This document shows, piece after piece, positions 13,701 to 20,126 of a stretch of 20,126 bases of DNA (positions are counted from its first letter, which is position 1; every line of letters starts with the position of its first letter). The stretch is taken from positions 1-20,126 of IMG/VR virus record IMGVR_UViG_3300020183_000575, one strand, 5' to 3'. Under the pieces are notes generated by a model. The model did not search any database, was not told the origin of the DNA, and worked only from the letters and a program-made list of their open reading frames with translations. The stretch comes from a virus. The position numbers were made by a program, and so were the translations under genes.

Positions 13701-16700
13701 TTTTGATTTACATCCTTGGTATTGACCACAAATGAAGATGTCTGCAATGTTCCCTCATACAAAGTTGCATTACTGATGATGAATCTCCCCCCAACAACTG
13801 AAAACCTATAGTTCTCTAAGTTGACAAAATTAACCGTTCTGCCAAGTCCATCTCTAGCACTAAATGTTTTTCCTGGAGGAAGAAACTCCTTGTTAGCCGA
13901 TACCGTAGCAGACGCAGGAACTCCACCTCTAGCACTTGTGATCGGAATCAACTCTATGTTCACAATAGCCTTGGCTGCTTTTTTTGATCTCGGTCTATAG
14001 TTCAAATGCTTCGCAAGAGAAACTACAGAGTTTCTAACTACGGCAGAGTCAAGAAATGCCTCATTTGCTACCATGTTTGCATAAAACCCCTGATAGTGGG
14101 TGTTGTATGCAAGGAGATCTAGAAGGATGTTCATCGTAGATCCTTCATAGTCATAGTCTTTGAATTGCTCCTGACCTCTCAGGTAATCTTTTAGACTAGT
14201 CTTGATGCTATCAAAATCTAGGTTGTTGATTTTTGTATCCGACATTATCTTGTCCTCTGCAATGTCAATGTTGTGTCAAACACTTTCTTGATGTTTCTTA
14301 TGGTGTAAAGAACTGTTATATTGACCTGATTTCTGTCGATGTTGTATTGCATTTTGACAATGGTTTTGTTGACTCTAGGTTCATACAACTTTATGACTTT
14401 CTCCACCCTTCTCTTGATCTCTTGTACAATTATGGGTGATGTGTTTTCAAAGAGAAGATCTGCTATACCTGAATTAATTTCAGGATGAAATGGCTTTTCA
14501 TTTGACTTAAGAAGCATCAAATTCTTCAAGGCACGGCGGATGGCGGCTTCGCCATTGAATGTTGTAACATCGTTTGTGAATAGATTTCTAGCGAAATTGA
14601 TGTCTAAGTCTGCTGCGTTTTCATTGAATTCAGGCACGATTAACCTCCACAGAAAACATTCTGAGAACCTGTGGCGGTAGCGGAACCACAGCAAACTGGG
14701 TCTCCAATACGAACTGCTTGTCTACTGTTGACAAACACAGTAGAGGATCCTCTGCAAGTCACGCTGCTATGACAACCGCCACAGCAATGGGATTTCCACG
14801 AATCCCCTTTGCGATGCCATCCACGACTGTTTACAATCACATTAGAGGATGCTGACCGATTCGGTCTAGGTGGATAGCATCCGTGTCCTGTGCATTTGTC
14901 TCTTAATCTATGAACTGGTGGCATTCTTTTCCTTTAGAAGATATCTTCCTCGTATTCGTCACAGCCCGGTCCCACAAAGAATCCCTGTTCTTTCATACTA
15001 TCCAAATAGGACTGATTGTTCATATTTAGGAGCATCCTGTCACGCCGTAAAGCCCAATTTGTTCTGATATGAAACACAAACTCTTGGTCAGAGTAGTCAG
15101 AAGTGTTTCCCGAATCGAATGCCCTGACAGTAAAGAAAACTTTTCCACCGCCTATGGACCCGTCTAAGTAATCGATTTCGGTGAACTCTTTTCTCTCAAT
15201 GAATCCAAACCGATTTGGATTTATCTCCTGTAGGGTGTCTATCTGTCCCGTCATGCTTCCTGTGTCTATATCAAATAATAGACTCGGTGGAAATTCTCCA
15301 CCAATAATTGCATACTTAATCGGTCCACTCGCAGTTGGGCAACATTGCATAGGAATCTCATCGGCACCAGCAAAGGGGGGGTCATAAGTACCACTAACAA
15401 CCGAATCTAGACATCGGGTGTAGTTTGCTTCGACTCTAATGTCTATACATTTCCCGACATACTGCTTTTCGTAGATTGGTTTTCTGCCAAATGTTCTGCC
15501 TGAATCTGTCCATGTGAATCTACAGTTCTCTGCTGTTGGACCAAATCCAGTTGTGTTGTAGTTTGGACCAGTTCCCAATCCAGGATAGTAATACTCTATA
15601 GGGTACTGACCGCTGTGTACCATCGGCATGATTAGAACTCCCCACCATCCAAAACAAATGGGGGATCGGGCGAGAGAAATGTTGGTGGATCGACAACTAC
15701 CTGTGTATCTAAATTCAATAGAGGGAATTCTGTTGACAGAACCTCTCTTAATTTGCTCGACTGCTCAACAGAGTACTTCAGTTTAGTTCCAAGTTCCTCA
15801 AATACCATGTTGCCTGTGGCGACAAGAGGTGCCAACAGAGTGTTCTGCATAAGAAGAGAACTTTCTTCACGGTCTAGTGGTCCTCGGTTAAATGGTTGAG
15901 GCTGCTCTTGCGTCTGTGTCCCAAATCCACCGCCGAATGCGTTAATGTCAACTTGGCTTGGTGTGGGTATTCCGAAAGCAACATCATCCACAGATGCGAC
16001 ATTTGGAAATATAGTCACGGTGTTTTCGATGACTAGTGATGGATTGTCGAGGAGTTGCTCGTTCACCAACGACTCATCTAATGTCGATGGTAAATCAATA
16101 GTAGGTGATTCTCCAAGTCCTAAAAACTCTGCTGATTTGACCTTTTTACTCTCTTGCTCGGGAACGACCACATCATCGACAGTCAGCAAAGGGGGCTTCG
16201 TATCTTTGATCTCGGGCAGTTTTCTTTTGAATGGTCTAGGTCCAAGCATATTAGATCCTGCGTCTACTGAATACCTTGCGTATCGTTCTTCTCAAGGCAG
16301 TCAAGTAAGTCTTTATTTTTGCGGCGGATGCTCCTTGTGGATTTAAGTCTATTCTTGGTGCCACAAACAACATGTTGCCTTCACTGGCTGTAGTATATTT
16401 ACCCTTGACTTTATGAAGGAAGTTGCCTTGCGTTTCCATGATTGTGTTTCCCTTTACAAGGACTCGCATATCTCCTTCGACCTCAATCTCAAGGTGTCCG
16501 CCGATGTCCCTGTCTGGCTTTACTGTTATGATAATTTCAATGGCACCATCGGGAATTCCAAGAGGCATGAATGATTTGATCTTCAGCAAACCCGTTTGAT
16601 AGTCGATGGTACCGGCTTTTCTTTTCAGGTAAACTTTTTTACCGCCAATCAACTTATAGATTCTGATGTTTCCGTATCCATCATCATCTAGATACGCAAC

Positions 16701-19700
16701 CACATCAGGCACCGGACCGGCATCCAATGATGCTGTTGAGTCGGTGTGGAAAAATGCGGATGAACTTAAGATTGGAGGATACCCATCAACTGGATGTAAC
16801 AATCTTCTGTCATAATTGATGGCGTAATCGAGAGTCTGCCCGAATTTAGGCTCAATTCTCAACTGAAGCGGATTAGTATCTTTGCCTAGATCATTACCCA
16901 CACGAATTTTCATCAACTTACCTGTGTTCCATGTTGTGTTACCACGGACAAGAATCATCCTATCGTTTAGAGTTATGTTCCACTCATTACCAACAACTTT
17001 ATGGACTTCACTTCCATTAGGGTGTACCTCATTGAATGTTCCCGATCTGTGATATGTGTGAAGTCTTTCAGCACCCGGTGTGTCATCAACTTCAAAGATG
17101 TGCCCCGATTGGGATTCTGTTACATGATTCATTGGATATTTTGCTGCATATGGCGTATATGGCTCCTGCCAATATCCATATAGAGCCGTATCACAATCTA
17201 AAACCTCATCCTTTTTCTTCTTAACTATAGTCCATTCAACATTCTCATTTCTCACAAGTCGATTTGTGTCGGGTTCTCCCATTCTACCCTCGACCGGATA
17301 CAATCCTCTCGGATCTCTAAACCCCGCCTCGCTATTCATGATCCGATTCTTTTTGATTGATTTACCAAAATCATTGTACGGCACATCAACCCCATCAGTA
17401 TCGGGTTTCTGAGTGCCACCATATGATCCTAATACAAACGGTTGCTGTGCCGCCTCTCCATCCAAGAAGAATCCTATCACCCAAGAACCAGGAATAATTC
17501 CGGTCGGAGATCGACCTAACCCTGTCATCGAAGATGTTGTGATTGGCATGAGAACTGTAGCCCAGGGTAAGTCCTCCGTTGGAATTCCCATCGATGTTTT
17601 GTTGTCAGTGTGCCAACCCAAAACTCTGACACGAAGCCTTCCCATTTTTTCAGGATCATTCACATCCTCAACTACACCATGCCACCAAACAAACCCATTG
17701 AGTCCTATGTAATCTGGTCTCATCGTATGTACCTCTCTTTCGCATCGGGCAACTCACTACCATAACTATCTCTGTTTACGGTTACTTTCATAGTATGCAA
17801 ACCATCAGTGACATTGTGAACTATCGAGGTAATCATATAGTTCGCTGTTAAATAATCGTCCAAGAAGTCATCTCTGTCCTTGTTGTATTCATGTGTGAAA
17901 AACTCAAGTCTAACCACATTTCCCACCCTCAGAGTTGTATCTCCATAGACATCGATAGTCATCATCATTGAATTCATCTGATGCATCTGTGATTGTCTGT
18001 TCAAAAATCTGTCTATTCCAGATACATCGTCGTGATTACTAAACTGAAAGTATGACTTATCATAGTATTTCATGTGAGATGCATATGAATCTTGTGTCGT
18101 GTTGTCATATGGAAGCATTCTGCCTCGATTTAGGCTTGGAGAATTGCCGAATGCATCTCTATATGAATAGTTGTATGTGTAGTATGACTTTGTGTTTACC
18201 TCATGGACAAGCATACTAGACGCATAGATTCCCAGTGATGTTTCCCTGACCTTGTCGCCCAAATTGCTTACAGAGTAATCTATAATATTGCGTAGTTCGG
18301 ACTCAATCATGCGATCCCCGCTCTTTGACCTAAACCCACCTGGTGCATTTTTGTATGTGCAAACCGGACTCAACTGTTTCAGTTTTGAAATAGGTACAAA
18401 ATTGAACCTGTCAAGGTCTTGATAGAAAACAAAGTCAGCAATCTGATTATTTGACGGCGAAACTGCTCTATTTGCAAGCCAATTTATTGTGTAAATCGGT
18501 GACCAATTTGTAAGCAATGCCGTTGTTGATCCGTAGGTTTCATCGATTAAAATATCAGGCAGTTTAGAATCTTTTGCCTTCATTTCAGAGTACACAGTAT
18601 CGACCATGCTATGGACAGGAAGATTACGCAAAACCCTGTTCAGTTTCATTTTGTTTGAAGTCACCATTATTGGAGACACGAACTCAAGTCGAAGAAGAAT
18701 ATTTGTAGTACTCTGACCACGAATGTATGAAGATACTTTGTATATCTTGAACCGTATTCTTCTTGGTTGTACATCTACACCCGGTGTGTAAAATGAGATG
18801 TATAGTTCCTCATCTCCTATGATCGGAATGTTTTTGACCAAGTTCATTGAGTCAGTTATGATAATTGAACCAGACAGGCAGTTTGAAAACATATCCTCTG
18901 TGATAGAGAAATCACCAACCATTTTCTTCAAATCAACCTCAAACCCTGTATATGATATGAGTCGGATCTCATCAACGATGACATCTCCTCCTGCATAGAT
19001 CTTGTCACTTGATTTACGCACTCAGCAGACTCCTCATATCTTTGATCACAGTATCGATAAGTCCCGGACGAAGAATCTTTATGTTTCTAAGTGCATCGTT
19101 CTTCTCCGTTTCATACTGATAGTTGGACACTGAAACTATATTTCTGCCTGCCAGCGGTATGACTTCGTTACCATAGACTGCATATCTGTCTAAGATACTG
19201 GAATCGACCACTCCGCTATCAGATGTGAGAATTTTAGCATGATGATCTATAATCCTGCCTGTGTTTGTATCAACAAAGTGGTGTACAGCGTAGATGTTGT
19301 CTTCAACAACTTTCCCAACCGATGCGTAGATGCTAACCCCATCCGTTCTATCGTGAGTTAAGTCAAAGACATCATTTCCAATTACTGTGATGCCAGGAGT
19401 CACAGAAAATGAACCAGATATGGTGTCTGAGTCTAATACAATCTTGTACAAATTAGGATCCCAATCTTTTACAGTACCTTGAGCCACGGCACTTCCCCTA
19501 GTTTGATAGACTTTTTGTCCAATCTCATACCAAAGTTCTTCGTTTGCTGGCTTCGAAACTCCAAACTGATTTCCGAACTTTGCGACCTTTGAATTGATGA
19601 ATATTGCCTTACCTTTGTACTTATTTCGTATCATTCGACCTAAATCACCCGACGATAAAGGCCAATCGAAAAGCGGATTCAGTATGTCATTGAACAACAG

Positions 19701-20126
19701 TATAACCCAATGAAGATCGGGTCTTCCGTACAGACGATTTGCCAAGGTTTCAGGTCTTTCACCATCTTTTATGGTGTAATCACGATAAGAGGTCTGTCCT
19801 GATTTGACATAGTCGAGAAACTTTGTCCTCAGAACAATGTTCTTAGAGTTAATGCGGACGGGTTTACCATCAACTACTATTGGGTAGTTTATGTTAGGGA
19901 AGTTGTCAAAGTATGCCACGGTTATGCTCCATTGCGTACTATTCTCTCTCTAGTCAAGAGTTCAAGTTCACTAAACTCTAATGACAATTTGACTTTTGTA
20001 GGGGAAACCTTTCCACCAGAATCGATTACTGTTGTGGTAAATGTGGCCTCACCATAGTCTGTGGATATGGATGTTAGTGCACACTTCATTATTTTTGGTA
20101 TTCGAATTGCATCAGCATTTTTGTAT

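Overview
This window is a block of baseplate and tail-fibre genes from a large contractile-tailed phage of the T4 superfamily, of the marine (cyanophage or pelagiphage-like) type. The assignment rests on recognisable T4 baseplate families in a familiar order: gp48/54-like, gp53, gp27, gp5, PAAR spike tip, gp25, gp6, gp7, gp8. They are followed by a very large DUF4815-type structural protein and a fibre whose N-terminus is of marine T4-like type. No host, integrase, tRNA or CRISPR sequence was seen. I cannot name the host. Base composition looks moderate (low-to-mid 40s % GC by eye).

All genes lie on the minus strand, so transcription runs from the right edge to the left edge. In transcription order: the C-terminus of a gp48/gp54-like tube-cap protein (cut by the right edge), gp53, gp27-like hub, gp5-like spike without lysozyme, an unrecognised 205-residue protein, a 231-residue protein with an Ig-like domain, a PAAR tip protein, gp25, gp6, a gp7-like wedge protein, an unrecognised cysteine-rich 252-residue protein, an enlarged gp8, the DUF4815 protein of 1649 residues, a 65-residue coiled-coil protein, and a tail-fibre protein cut by the left edge. 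Packing is very tight: several junctions are ATGA or TAATG overlaps, and the only gap above about 15 bases is 67 bases (9280-9346). No stretch over 300 bases lacks a gene. Three genes start with GTG (gp53, gp27, gp25).

The products should work as one machine. gp27 and the gp5 trimer form the central hub and spike, sharpened by the PAAR protein. gp53, gp25, gp6, gp7 and gp8 build the wedges around it. The gp48/54-like protein starts the tail tube. The last three genes probably form the periphery that carries receptor-binding fibres.

The most notable feature is a segment of about 120 codons at the C-terminus of gp6 that occurs a second time, at about 90% nucleotide identity, inside the gp5-like spike gene. 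This looks like a recent copying of a wedge domain into the hub spike. Two unfamiliar genes between the spike and its PAAR tip, and a cysteine-rich unknown between gp7 and gp8, are the other places to look for new biology.
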